A stretch of 64,000 bases of DNA from Hymenobacter siberiensis (GTDB taxonomy: Bacteria > Bacteroidota > Bacteroidia > Cytophagales > Hymenobacteraceae). This document shows, one piece after another, positions 50,567-59,635 of the stretch; position 1 is the stretch's first letter; each line of letters begins with the position of its first letter. The stretch covers positions 3,224,001 through 3,288,000 of the forward strand of contig NZ_JAHLZZ010000001.1 in NCBI RefSeq assembly GCF_018967845.1. The letters run 5' to 3'. The translations under genes and the position numbers were made by a program. A model generated the notes under the pieces. That model was given only the letters and a program-made list of their open reading frames with translations. It ran no database searches and had not been told where the DNA came from.

Positions 50567-53185
50567 ATGTTCGCGTATTGCTCCCGCTTGAAAAGGGCAT
50601 TCCCTTTTCAAATCTCCAGTTTCCTGCGTCTGGCGGCCTTATTAGTCGCGGTGTTGGCCTGTAACCCCACCCGCGCCCAGACGCCTACTACCGACGCCAT
50701 CGGCCCGCTGCTCACCCCCGAGCAGTTCCTGGGCTACAGACTGGGCGCGCAGTTCACGCCCCACGCCGAGCTGCTGCGCTACGTGGCCCACATCACCGCC
50801 CACACGCCCGGCCGCATGAAGCTGGTGCGCTACGGCAGCACCTACGAGAAGCGCCCGCTCGAAGTGGTTCAGATTGCCAGCGCCGAATCCTTCGGCCGCC
50901 TCGACGAGGTGCGTCACAACAACCTGCGCCTCGCCGGCCTCGAAAGCGGCAGCGCCAAACGCCAGGAGCCGGCCGTGTGCTGGCTGAGCTACAACGTGCA
51001 CGGCAACGAAGCCGTGAGCTCGGAAGCCGTGATGCAGGTGCTCTACGACCTGGCCAACCCCCAGGACCAGCAGATGCAGAACTGGCTGAAAAATACCGTG
51101 GTCATCGTCGACCCCTGCATCAACCCCGACGGCCACGACCGGTACGTGAACTGGTACAACCGCGTGCGCAACCAATCGCCCAACACCAGCCCCGACTCCT
51201 GGGAGCACCACGAGCCCTGGCCCGGCGGCCGCTTCAACCACTACTACTTCGACCTGAACCGCGACTGGGCCTGGCAAACCCAGCAGGAAACCAAGCAGCG
51301 CATTGCCCTCTACAACCAGTGGCTGCCGGCCGTGCACGCCGACTTCCACGAGATGGGCCCCAACAACACCTACTACTTCTCGCCCGCCGCCAAGCCCTAC
51401 CACGCCGACCTCACGGCATGGCAGCGCAAGTTCCAGGGCGTGCTGGGCGACTACAACAAGGTGGCTTTCGACAAGAATAACTGGCTGTATTTCACCCGCG
51501 AAGTCTACGACCTCTACGCTCCTACCTACGGCGACACCTGGCCCAGCTTCAACGGCGCCATCGGCATGACGTATGAGCAGGGCGGCGGTGGCCCCGCCGG
51601 CGTGGCCTACGCCCGCCTCGACGGCGACACCCTGACGCTAGCTCAGCGCATCGCGCACCACCACGCCGCCAGCCGCGCCACCATTCAGGCCACCGCCGAG
51701 CGGCACGACGACCTGCTGCGCGAGTTCCAGAGCTACTTCGCCAACGCCGCCAGCAAGCCCCAGGGCGAGTACAAAAGCTACGTGATGGCCGCCGGCAACG
51801 ACCCCGGCCAGCTCCACGCCTTCACCCAGTACCTCGACCGCAACCAGATTCGCTACGGCTACGCGCCCAAGCGCACCAAAACGCGCGGCTTCAACTACAC
51901 CACCGGCAAAAACGGCGACGTCACCATCGAGCCGCAGGATGTGGTTATCAGCATGTACCAGCCCAAGTCGACGCTGGTAAAGGTGCTGTTCGAGCCGCGC
52001 CCGCAGCTCGAAGACTCCCTCACCTACGACATCACCTCCTGGGCCCTGCCCTACGCGTTTGGCCTGAAAGCCTACGCCGTGGCCGGCCGCCTCGATGACT
52101 CGGGTGCCGCCGCCTCCGCGCCGGCCGTGAAGGGCAGCGCCGCTACCGATGCCCGTCCCTACGCCTACCTGGCCCGCTGGAACAGCCTACAGGACGTGCG
52201 CTTCCTCAGCCGCCTGCTGCAGCAGAAAGTGAAGGTGCGGTACGCCGAAAAGGCGTTCGAGTCGGAAGGCCAGCAGTACGCGCCCGGCACGCTCATCATC
52301 ACCCGCACCGGCAACGAGGGCCTCGGGGCTCGGTTCGACCAGCTGGTACGTGCCCAGGCCGACTCGGCCGGCACCACGGTTATGGCCGTGAAATCAGGCT
52401 TCTCCACCACGGGCCGCGACTTGGGCTCCGGCTCGGTGCACTTCGTGAAGACGCCCAACGTGGCCGTGGTGGCCGGTCCCGGCATCGATGCCACGGCCTT
52501 TGGCGAGGTGTGGCACTTCTTCGAGCAGCAGCTGAGCTACCCGCTCACGGTGCTGGGGTCCGATTATCTGAACCGGGTTTCGATGCAGAAATACGACGTC
52601 CTCATCCTGCCCAACGGCAACTATACCGACCTGTATTCGGATAAATCGCTGGAAAGCCTCAAGGCCTGGGTGCGCGACGGTGGCCGCCTCATCGCCCTCG
52701 AAGGCGCGGCCAAGTTCCTGGCCAACAAAAAGGATTTCCTCCTGAAAACCAAGGTTGCCGACAGCGTGGCCATCAAAAAAGCCGCCAAGGACAACCCCTA
52801 CCAGCTGCTGCGCCGCTACGGCGACTCGGAGCGCGAAGAAGCCGAAGATGCCGTGCAGGGCAGCGTGTACCGCGTGCAGCTCGACAACACCCACCCGCTG
52901 GCCTTTGGCTACAGCGACACGTACTACGCCCTGGTGCGCAACCCGCTCAACTACAGCTTCCTAGGCAAGGGCGGCTGGAACGTAGGCGTCATCAAAAAGA
53001 ATAGCTACTCGGCCGGCTTCATCGGCACCAAGGCCCGCAAGCAGCTGGCCGATACCTTCGTGCTCGGCACCCAGGATTTGGGACGCGGCGAAGTGGTGTA
53101 CCTGGGCGATAACCCGCTGTTCCGCGCCTTCTGGCAGGGCGGCAAGCTGCTATTCGGCAACGCCGTGTTCCTGGTGGGACAGTAG
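50567..53185 (+). CDS. M14-family zinc metallopeptidase, exported
   Basis: This is an 872-residue protein. The N-terminus has a hydrophobic export segment (LRLAALLVAVLACNPTRAQ), which could be read as a lipobox (VLAC) or a standard signal peptide. The peptidase M14 domain (~70-350) shows the zinc motif in SYNVHGNEAVSSEAV, the substrate-binding NPDGHDRYVNWYNRVR, the third zinc His in PAVHADFHEMGPNN and a catalytic-type Glu in MTYEQGGGGP. The remaining ~450 residues include a glutamine amidotransferase-like fold (LILPNGNYTDLYSDKSLESL and GGRLIALEGAAKF). It probably trims peptides or protein C-termini in the periplasm or at the surface. Confidence 0.9.
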   Translation: MFAYCSRLKRAFPFQISSFLRLAALLVAVLACNPTRAQTPTTDAIGPLLTPEQFLGYRLGAQFTPHAELLRYVAHITAHTPGRMKLVRYGSTYEKRPLEVVQIASAESFGRLDEVRHNNLRLAGLESGSAKRQEPAVCWLSYNVHGNEAVSSEAVMQVLYDLANPQDQQMQNWLKNTVVIVDPCINPDGHDRYVNWYNRVRNQSPNTSPDSWEHHEPWPGGRFNHYYFDLNRDWAWQTQQETKQRIALYNQWLPAVHADFHEMGPNNTYYFSPAAKPYHADLTAWQRKFQGVLGDYNKVAFDKNNWLYFTREVYDLYAPTYGDTWPSFNGAIGMTYEQGGGGPAGVAYARLDGDTLTLAQRIAHHHAASRATIQATAERHDDLLREFQSYFANAASKPQGEYKSYVMAAGNDPGQLHAFTQYLDRNQIRYGYAPKRTKTRGFNYTTGKNGDVTIEPQDVVISMYQPKSTLVKVLFEPRPQLEDSLTYDITSWALPYAFGLKAYAVAGRLDDSGAAASAPAVKGSAATDARPYAYLARWNSLQDVRFLSRLLQQKVKVRYAEKAFESEGQQYAPGTLIITRTGNEGLGARFDQLVRAQADSAGTTVMAVKSGFSTTGRDLGSGSVHFVKTPNVAVVAGPGIDATAFGEVWHFFEQQLSYPLTVLGSDYLNRVSMQKYDVLILPNGNYTDLYSDKSLESLKAWVRDGGRLIALEGAAKFLANKKDFLLKTKVADSVAIKKAAKDNPYQLLRRYGDSEREEAEDAVQGSVYRVQLDNTHPLAFGYSDTYYALVRNPLNYSFLGKGGWNVGVIKKNSYSAGFIGTKARKQLADTFVLGTQDLGRGEVVYLGDNPLFRAFWQGGKLLFGNAVFLVGQ

Positions 53186-53189
53186 CACA

Positions 53190-53296
53190 GTAGCTTGGAC
53201 TCTGCGAGTCCGAGCGTGAGCGCAGCGAGCATGCGGAACCAAACGGTCTCCAATGCAAGATGCTCGCTACGCTCACGCTCGCAGAGTCCAAGCTAC
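53190..53296. repeat. REP-like inverted pair with GTAG feet
   Basis: GTAG followed by the hairpin CTTGGACT-CTGCG-AGTCCGAG (one G-U pair) faces an inverted unit ending AAGCTAC. The arms extend further through GCGTGAGCGCAGCGAGCATG-type sequence. It fills the gap between the M14 peptidase gene and the convergent MmcQ/YjbR-type gene, touching the stop codon of the latter. Confidence 0.8.
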
Positions 53297-53646
53297 TATT
53301 GCTCCAACGCAGCCTTTACGCCCTTGGGGAGCGAGGTCCGCACCAAATCATATGAGTGGTCAATCAGCTCCCGCAGCTGGCTATCGGGCGCGCCGGCTCC
53401 GATGAGCACGGTATTCCAGAGCTGCTTGTTCATGTGGTAGCCGGGCAGCACGTAATCGTGCGCCTCGCGCAGTTCCACGGCCCGCTCGGGGTCGCACTTC
53501 AGGTTGATGCTGGCAAAGGTGTTGATGTCGGTCAGGGCGAACATTTTGCCGCCCACTTTAAACACCAAGGTATCGGGCCCGAACGGTGTGTGCTCGGTCA
53601 CGCCGGATTTTAGCAGGCAGTAGTCGCGAAAATCCTCAATGTTCAT
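53296..53646 (-). CDS. MmcQ/YjbR family protein
   Basis: This is a 116-residue protein with the family pattern throughout: MNIEDFRDYCLLKSGVTEHT, PFGPDTLVFKVGGKMFALTD, INLKCDPERAVELREAH and VLPGYHMNKQLWNTVLIG. YjbR proteins have a double-wing-like fold and are suspected DNA-binding proteins; the biological role is unsettled. The stop codon abuts the REP-like doublet. The next gene upstream on the same strand is a small membrane protein, 13 bases away, so the two may be cotranscribed. Confidence 0.9.
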   Translation of the reverse strand: MNIEDFRDYCLLKSGVTEHTPFGPDTLVFKVGGKMFALTDINTFASINLKCDPERAVELREAHDYVLPGYHMNKQLWNTVLIGAGAPDSQLRELIDHSYDLVRTSLPKGVKAALEQ

Positions 53647-53659
53647 AGCACTCCAAACG

Positions 53660-53833
53660 CTACAATACGTAGCGGAACAGCATCACCACCAGGCACACCA
53701 GGAACATGGCCAGGCTGAGCTTATTGATGAAGTGCATGGTCTTCATGTTGAAGTTATTCTTGCGGCTGGGGTCTTTACCACGGAAGTAATAGCCGAGTAC
53801 AGGACCGAAATTGAAGAGGTTTTTACCGTTCAT
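53660..53833 (-). CDS. Small single-pass membrane protein (DUF6728-like)
   Basis: This is a 57-residue protein missed by length cut-offs. The N-terminal half is polar (MNGKNLFNFGPVLGYYFRGK, then DPSRKNNFNMKTMHFINK) and the C-terminal half is one membrane segment (LSLAMFLVCLVVMLFRYVL). This pattern resembles the DUF6728 family of small proteins in Cytophagales, from memory. The function is unknown. It lies just upstream of the MmcQ/YjbR-type gene and diverges from the NTF2-like protein gene. Confidence 0.7.
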   Translation of the reverse strand: MNGKNLFNFGPVLGYYFRGKDPSRKNNFNMKTMHFINKLSLAMFLVCLVVMLFRYVL

Positions 53834-53935
53834 GGCGGGGCGGGTTTAGTTGCTTAAAGACAACATCAGAAGCGCCAGAAAGATTTGTGACGCGGCATGC
53901 TTTCCTTCGTCGCTGAATCCAATAAAACCAAGTAG

Positions 53936-54397
53936 ATGAAGCTGATTCCCGTCCTGCTGCTGGTGGCCGCCGCCACGCCCGTCGCCCACGCCCAAAAAGC
54001 CGCTGCCGAAACCGCCGCCGTGAAACAAACCATCACCGCCTTTTTCGACGGCATGCGGCGCGGCGACAGCACCGCCGTGCGCCGCACGCTGGCCCCGGCG
54101 GCCGTATTCCACGGGTTCGGCGGCCAGCCCGGCCAGCCGCCCACGCTGGAAATCGAATCCATCAACGGCTTTCTGAAAGCCGTGGGCACGCCCCACTCCG
54201 AAAGCTGGGACGAACGGGTGCAGTTCGAGCGGGTGTTAATCGATGCTAACCTGGCCAGCGTGTGGGCGCCCTACGAGTTCTACCGGGGCAGCCATTTCAG
54301 CCACTGCGGCTACGACTCGTTCCAGTTGGTGAAGCTGGCCGACGGCTGGAAAATTGCGCATATTATAGACACGCGAAGGAAAGAGAAGTGCAAATAG
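53936..54397 (+). CDS. Exported NTF2-like (SnoaL/lumazine-binding type) protein
   Basis: This is a 153-residue protein. The signal peptide (LIPVLLLVAAATPVAHAQ) precedes a single NTF2-like domain: ETAAVKQTITAFFDGMRRGD, TLAPAAVFHGFGGQP, ESINGFLKAVG, VLIDANLASVWAPYEFYRGS and LVKLADGWKIAHIIDTR. Such folds form a cone-shaped pocket and serve as ligand-binding or small enzyme domains; many exported members have no known role. It is presumably periplasmic. No operon partners. Confidence 0.85.
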   Translation: MKLIPVLLLVAAATPVAHAQKAAAETAAVKQTITAFFDGMRRGDSTAVRRTLAPAAVFHGFGGQPGQPPTLEIESINGFLKAVGTPHSESWDERVQFERVLIDANLASVWAPYEFYRGSHFSHCGYDSFQLVKLADGWKIAHIIDTRRKEKCK

Positions 54398-54429
54398 ATT
54401 CTTGATTAGCCACCGTAGCCTACGCCTTA

Positions 54430-54750
54430 TTAAATCAGGCTTATTACACGCTGATTCAGTCCACAGAATTCTACATTAATTTCAGCACATTCTTCAATAT
54501 CAGTGAGGCAAATACCACCGACACATTCCAGAATTTCATTAGTCGGAAGTACTCCGATTAATTCTAAACCTGCCAATGCTCGCCAATTGGGCTGTTGTAT
54601 ATGCCTGCGAAAGAAGGATTGAAACTCCGTTAAGTAAGCAGTTGAAGGCTGTAAGACCCCTCCTACTACGCCCATTGAATCATCAATAACTTTTGATTCA
54701 ATTACCCCAAGGGCAATTGGGCCTGCAAATAGCTGGATTTTCATTCGCAA
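54430..54750 (-). CDS. Hypothetical protein, AT-rich gene
   Basis: This is a 106-residue protein without signal or membrane segment. It begins MKIQLFAGPIALGVIESKVI followed by DDSMGVVGGVLQPSTAYLTE and later ELIGVLPTNEILECVGGICL. Three Cys cluster near the C-terminus. Base composition is visibly lower in G and C than the flanking genes, which hints at horizontal acquisition. Its start lies ten bases from the ispG stop, on the same strand. I do not recognise the family. Confidence 0.65.
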   Translation of the reverse strand: MRMKIQLFAGPIALGVIESKVIDDSMGVVGGVLQPSTAYLTEFQSFFRRHIQQPNWRALAGLELIGVLPTNEILECVGGICLTDIEECAEINVEFCGLNQRVISLI

Positions 54751-54759
54751 AAGAATTAT

Positions 54760-56754
54760 TTAACTTCCCACCGGCTCCCCCAACACCTCCTTCTCAATCC
54801 ACCTTCCGTCCTCGCGCATCAGCTCAATCAGGTCGTCCACGGCCCTCTCCTCGGGCACCGATTTCTTGATGACTTCCTGGCCACGGTAGAGGGCAATTTT
54901 GCCCTTGCCCACGCCCACGTAGCCATAGTCGGCATCGGCCATTTCGCCGGGACCGTTCACGATGCAGCCCATGATGCCGATTTTGATGCCCTTGAGGTGG
55001 TCGGTGCGCTTGCGAATCATGGCCGTGGTTTCCTGTAGGTCGAACAGGGTGCGGCCGCAGCTGGGGCAGCTGATGTATTCGGTTTTGCTCATGCGGGTGC
55101 GGGCCGCCTGCAGGATGCCGAAGCTGAGCTGGTTCAGGGTGTCGATATCGCGCAGCCAAGCGTCCTGCTCCTGGTTGGGCAGGGCATCGGTGCAGAGCGA
55201 TATACCGTCGCCGAGACCGTCGATGAGCAGGCCGCCCACGTCGGTAGCGGCATCGAGCTGGGTTTGGGCGGGGTTCTCGATGGTATAGCAGCGGCGCACC
55301 ACCACCGGGCAGGTGATGCCAGCGTTTATCAAATCGAAAAAGGCCCGGCGCAGCTCCGGCATGGCGTGGGCGTTACTGGTTTCGAGGGTGAGCACCACCG
55401 TTTGGTCGATGCGCAGGTGCTGGAGCATTTCGGAAGTGAGCGCCGCCAGGTCGGCCAGCAGGAAATTGAGCTGTGGGTGGCGCTGCGCGGGCTTGGTGGC
55501 CAGGTAGGCGTCAGGCGTCATCAGCGGGTAGTGCTCGGGGCGGTGGCCGGCGTCGCGCCAAGCCGTGAAGGTCACGATTTCCTTCAAGCCGTTGGGCAGC
55601 ATGTAGGGCACGGGCCGCTCGCCGGTATAGATGTAGTCGGCCCCCAGGTCGCCCATCTGAAACTTATCGAGGAAGGGCGAATACAGGTGGCCAGCGGCGC
55701 GCAGGTCGCCATACTCTAGGTGTGGCAGGCGCGATAAATCGGCTACGACGCGGGGCACGTTCTGCCCGCCGAAATTGACCACTTCGTGCGTGTGCCGGCG
55801 GAAATACTGGAATGGATTAATCGGCTCCTCGCCCACCAGCGGCTTGATGGGCCGGGCCGTGGCCGCCCGCCCCGTGTAGCGGTCAATCAGCATGCGGGCC
55901 ACCGGGGCTTCGGCTTCGGGGGCTTCGGTGAGCGACACGCGCACAGTATCGCCGAGGCCGTCTTCGAGCAGCGTACCAATGCCCACGGCGCTCTTGATGC
56001 GGCCGTCTTCGGCCTCGCCGGCCTCGGTCACGCCCAGGTGCAGCGGGTAGGGCTGCAGGCCTTCCTCGTCGAGCTTCTGCACCAGCAGGCGGTAGGCCTG
56101 CACCATCACCTGGGTGTTGCTGGCCTTCATGCTCAGCACCACGTCGTAGTAATTCTCTTCCTCGCAGAGGCGCAGGAACTCCAGCGCCGACTCCACCATG
56201 CCCAGCGGCGTGTCGCCGTAGCGGCTCAGAATCCGGTCACTCAGCGAGCCGTGGTTGGTGCCGATGCGCATAGCGGTGCCGTGCTGCTTGCAAATCTGGA
56301 CCAGCGGCCGGAACCGCTCGCGGATGCGTTCCACCTCGGCCGCGTAGGTGGCGTCGGTGTATTCAATTTCCTCGAATTTCTTTTTATCGGCGTAGTTGCC
56401 GGGGTTCACGCGCACCTTCTCCACGATGCGGGCGGCCAACTCGGCGGCATTGGGCGTGAAGTGAATGTCGGCGATGAGCGGCACGTTGCAGCCCCGCTTG
56501 CGCAGCTCTTTCCTGATTTCCAGCAGGTTTTGGGCCTCCTTCATACTGGGCGCGGTGATGCGCACGTATTCGCAGCCGGCCTCTACCATGCGCAGCGTCT
56601 GTTCCACCGAGCCCATCGTATCCATCGTATCCACGGTGGTCATGCTCTGCACGCGGATGGGGTAGTCGCCGCCCATCGGCACGCCGCCAATGTTGACCAC
56701 GCGGGACACGCGGCGCTTGTATTCAGTGAGGCTGGGGCAATACGTTTTATTCAT
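54760..56754 (-). CDS. ispG: 4-hydroxy-3-methylbut-2-enyl-diphosphate synthase, long form
   Basis: This 664-residue enzyme performs the sixth step of the MEP isoprenoid pathway, converting MEcPP to HMBPP with a 4Fe-4S cluster. The N-terminal TIM barrel starts RRVSRVVNIGGVPMGGDYPI and includes TVDTMDTMGSVEQTLRMVE and IADIHFTPNAAELAARIVEK. The C-terminal cluster domain has ISCPSCGRTLFDLQ and IGIMGCIVNGPGEMADADYG with the three Cys ligands. The length and the middle insertion domain (~300-530) are those of the form found in Bacteroidota, Chlamydiae and plants. A -7 box lies upstream. Confidence 0.97.
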   Translation of the reverse strand: MNKTYCPSLTEYKRRVSRVVNIGGVPMGGDYPIRVQSMTTVDTMDTMGSVEQTLRMVEAGCEYVRITAPSMKEAQNLLEIRKELRKRGCNVPLIADIHFTPNAAELAARIVEKVRVNPGNYADKKKFEEIEYTDATYAAEVERIRERFRPLVQICKQHGTAMRIGTNHGSLSDRILSRYGDTPLGMVESALEFLRLCEEENYYDVVLSMKASNTQVMVQAYRLLVQKLDEEGLQPYPLHLGVTEAGEAEDGRIKSAVGIGTLLEDGLGDTVRVSLTEAPEAEAPVARMLIDRYTGRAATARPIKPLVGEEPINPFQYFRRHTHEVVNFGGQNVPRVVADLSRLPHLEYGDLRAAGHLYSPFLDKFQMGDLGADYIYTGERPVPYMLPNGLKEIVTFTAWRDAGHRPEHYPLMTPDAYLATKPAQRHPQLNFLLADLAALTSEMLQHLRIDQTVVLTLETSNAHAMPELRRAFFDLINAGITCPVVVRRCYTIENPAQTQLDAATDVGGLLIDGLGDGISLCTDALPNQEQDAWLRDIDTLNQLSFGILQAARTRMSKTEYISCPSCGRTLFDLQETTAMIRKRTDHLKGIKIGIMGCIVNGPGEMADADYGYVGVGKGKIALYRGQEVIKKSVPEERAVDDLIELMREDGRWIEKEVLGEPVGS

Positions 56755-56797
56755 AATCCAAAAACCAGGGGCGGTAGGCGAAAGTTGCGCCCTTCTA

Positions 56798-56805
56798 CAA
56801 AGGTA
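56798..56805 (-). promoter_or_regulatory. -7 box of ispG
   Basis: TACCTTTG on the minus strand fits TAnnTTTG and places the start about 35 bases upstream of the ATG at 56754. Confidence 0.5.
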
Positions 56806-57043
56806 AAGCGGGAGCGGCCGGCACCGTATGGCAATTGCGCGATTCCATTGGCTGGCTGAGCTATGGCTGGCCCATCTTTACCCTTGGACTGCGGATGGCC
56901 CGGCCCGCGCCTGAGCGAGTTCCCTTAACCCTCGGGCCGTACATCCTACTTGTCGCGCTTGAATGCTGCCGCTGGCTGGGCCGCTTGAAATGAGGTCATG
57001 CTAACGTTCTTTTACATCAAACTATACCTAAACCCCACCCCAC

Positions 57044-58492
57044 ATGCGTACGCCCAGCTATGATGCCGTCGTCGTCGGTTCCGGCCCCAATGGGCTGGCG
57101 GCGGCCATTGTAATGCAGCAGGCGGGCTTGTCGGTCCTACTGCTCGAAGGCAAGCGGGAAATCGGTGGCGGCCTGCGCACGGCTGAGCTGACTCTGCCCG
57201 GCTTTCGCCACGACATCTGCTCCGCCATTCACCCACTGGCGGCGGCCTCGCCCTATTTCCAGACGCTGCCACTGGCCCGCTACGGGCTGGAATACCTCAC
57301 GCCGCCCGTGGCCGCCGCCCACCCGTTCGATGACGGTACCGCCGCCGTGGCCGCGTCGCTGGCCGATACCGCCCGCAGCCTCGGCCTCGATGCCGAGGCC
57401 TATCAGCGCCTGCTTGGCCCGCTCGTGGCCCAGTGGCCCAACATTGCCAACGACGTGCTGGCCCCGCTGCATTTCCCCCGGCACCCGCTCGATATGGCCC
57501 GATTTGGCCTCTCGGCGCTGCTCCCAGCCACGGTGCTGGCGCGATGCTTCACCCACGAAAAAGCCAAAGGCCTACTGGCCGGCATGGCCGCCCACGCCAT
57601 TCAGCCGCTGAGTAACCTCACCACGTCGGCCGCTGCCCTGGTGCTGCTCATTGCGGCCCACCGCGGCGGCTGGCCCCTGCCCAAAGGTGGCTCGCAGGCC
57701 ATTGCCGATGCGCTGCTGGCGCATTTCATCGCCCTGGGCGGGCAGGTCGAAACCGGGACTTACGTGCTTTCGCTGGCGCAGCTGCCGGCGGCACGGGCCG
57801 TGCTGCTCGACGTCACGCCGGCGCAGCTGCTCCAGATTGCCGGGCACAGCCTGTCAAACATTTACCAATGGCAGCTGCGGCGCTACCGCTACGGCATGGG
57901 CGTATTCAAAATTGATTGGGCGCTGGCCGCGCCCATTCCTTTCACCGCCCCCGAATGTGCCCAAGCCGGCACCATACACCTGGGCAATACGCTGGCCGAA
58001 ATTGCCGCCAGTGAGCAAGCCTCGGCACGGGGCCAGCACGCGGCGCAGCCCTTCGTGCTGCTGGCCCAGCAAAGCCTCTTCGACGCCACCCGCGCCCCGG
58101 CCGGGCAGCACACCGCCTGGGCCTACTGCCACGTCCCCAACGGCTCGCGCGTGGACATGACGGCCGCCATCGAGCGCCAGGTCGAACGGTTTGCGCCCGG
58201 CTTTCGCGACCGCATTCTGGCCCGCCACACCTTCGACACCGCCCAGATGGAGGCGTACAACCCCAACTACGTGGGCGGCGACATCAACGGCGGCCTGCTC
58301 GATATCGGCCAGCTATTCACCCGTCCGGCCCTGCGGGCCTCACCCTACCGTACCTCGCAGCGGGGGCTGTACCTCTGTTCTTCGGCCACGCCTCCCGGCG
58401 GCGGCGTGCACGGCATGTGCGGCTACTACGCGGCCCGCCGCGCCCTGCGCGATATATTCCGGCTGCCCGCACCACCGCTGCACGGGGAGTAG
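57044..58492 (+). CDS. Phytoene desaturase-like FAD-dependent oxidoreductase
   Basis: This is a 482-residue protein with an N-terminal Rossmann FAD site (DAVVVGSGPNGLAAAIVM followed by LLLEGKREIGGGLRTAEL). PLPKGGSQAIADALLAHF and the C-terminal GLYLCSSATPPGGGVHGMCG are typical of the CrtI/RetSat-like family. Members oxidise carotenoids, retinoids or other hydrophobic substrates; no crt genes are adjacent, so the substrate is unknown. It is presumably cytoplasmic or membrane-associated. It converges with the quinone oxidoreductase gene. Confidence 0.88.
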   Translation: MRTPSYDAVVVGSGPNGLAAAIVMQQAGLSVLLLEGKREIGGGLRTAELTLPGFRHDICSAIHPLAAASPYFQTLPLARYGLEYLTPPVAAAHPFDDGTAAVAASLADTARSLGLDAEAYQRLLGPLVAQWPNIANDVLAPLHFPRHPLDMARFGLSALLPATVLARCFTHEKAKGLLAGMAAHAIQPLSNLTTSAAALVLLIAAHRGGWPLPKGGSQAIADALLAHFIALGGQVETGTYVLSLAQLPAARAVLLDVTPAQLLQIAGHSLSNIYQWQLRRYRYGMGVFKIDWALAAPIPFTAPECAQAGTIHLGNTLAEIAASEQASARGQHAAQPFVLLAQQSLFDATRAPAGQHTAWAYCHVPNGSRVDMTAAIERQVERFAPGFRDRILARHTFDTAQMEAYNPNYVGGDINGGLLDIGQLFTRPALRASPYRTSQRGLYLCSSATPPGGGVHGMCGYYAARRALRDIFRLPAPPLHGE

Positions 58493-58541
58493 CGCAACCC
58501 TACTCCGGCTGCGCGGACGCTGGATGAGCTTGGCTTTTTTA

Positions 58542-59525
58542 TCAGACCTTCTCCCCGCCCATTTCCAACACAATCTTACCGATGTGGGCGCTGCTTTCCA
58601 TTAGCTCGTGCGCCGCCGCCGCTTCGGCTAATGGGAAGGTTTTGTAGATAACCGGCCGGAACTTGCCCGCCACAACCAATGGCCAGACGTGCTTTTCTAC
58701 CTCCGCCGCCAGCGCCGCTTTAAAATCGGCTGAGCGGGGCCGCAGCGTACTGCCCGTGATGCTCAGCCGCCGCCGCATCACCTCCAGCGCGTTGAATTCG
58801 CCCTTGGCACCCTGCATGGCATTGATAAAAACCAACCGGCCGTCGTCCTTCAGCAGGCGCAGGTTTTTGGCGATGTAGTCGCCACCAATCATGTCGAGCA
58901 CCACGTCCACGCCTTCGGCATTCAGCACTTCTTCAAAGTCTTCGGTTTTGTAATTGATGGCCCAGTCGGCACCTAGTTCCCGGCAAGCGCTGCACTTGAC
59001 CTCATCCCCGGCCGTGATGGCCACGGGGCTGCCCAGCGCCCGCGCCAGCTGAATGGCTGTGGTGCCAATGCCGCTGCTGCCGCCGTGCACCAGCAGCGTT
59101 TCGCCGGGCTGCAGGTTGCCGCGCTGAAACACGTTGTGCCATACCGTGAACACGGTTTCGGGCAGGGCGGCGGCTTCGGTCATGCTCAGACCGGTGGGCA
59201 CGGGCAGGCAGTGGCGGGCATCCACCACGGCATATTCGGCGTAGCCACCGGCGGGCAACAGGGCGCACACGGCATCGCCGGGGTGCCAGCGCGTCACCTC
59301 GGTACCGGTGGTTTCGATGGTGCCGGCTATTTCCAGGCCGGGTACCAGGCCGGTTACGTCGCCGCTGCCGGCATACTTACCCTGGCGCATCAGCACATCG
59401 GGCCGGTTCACGCCGGCGGCATGCACCCGGATAAGCACTTCGTGGGCGGCAGGCGTAGGTTTGGGCTGCGGCCGAAGCTGCAGAACCTCAGGCCCGCCGA
59501 CCTGCTGAATAATAATGGCATTCAT
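58542..59525 (-). CDS. NAD(P)H quinone oxidoreductase (PIG3-like, MDR superfamily)
   Basis: This is a 327-residue zinc-free medium-chain dehydrogenase. The N-terminal substrate domain has VLIRVHAAGVNRPDVLMRQG and VPGLEIAGTIETTG. The NADPH-binding site is LLVHGGSSGIGTTAIQLARA, followed by VDVVLDMIGGDYIAKNLRLL. The C-terminal part ends HELMESSAHIGKIVLEM, as in PIG3/QorA relatives. It reduces quinones or enones using NADPH. Its ATG lies about 100 bases from the decayed PAS gene upstream; no operon evidence. Confidence 0.91.
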   Translation of the reverse strand: MNAIIIQQVGGPEVLQLRPQPKPTPAAHEVLIRVHAAGVNRPDVLMRQGKYAGSGDVTGLVPGLEIAGTIETTGTEVTRWHPGDAVCALLPAGGYAEYAVVDARHCLPVPTGLSMTEAAALPETVFTVWHNVFQRGNLQPGETLLVHGGSSGIGTTAIQLARALGSPVAITAGDEVKCSACRELGADWAINYKTEDFEEVLNAEGVDVVLDMIGGDYIAKNLRLLKDDGRLVFINAMQGAKGEFNALEVMRRRLSITGSTLRPRSADFKAALAAEVEKHVWPLVVAGKFRPVIYKTFPLAEAAAAHELMESSAHIGKIVLEMGGEKV

Positions 59526-59635
59526 AAGTAGGAAACGCTGGGGCAGCCTGAGCGGCCCGGTGAATTGGCAAGTGCCACGTCTACTAACGAAAAACGGCTC
59601 CGAGGAGACGTTTCAAATACTACTTATTCGATAAT

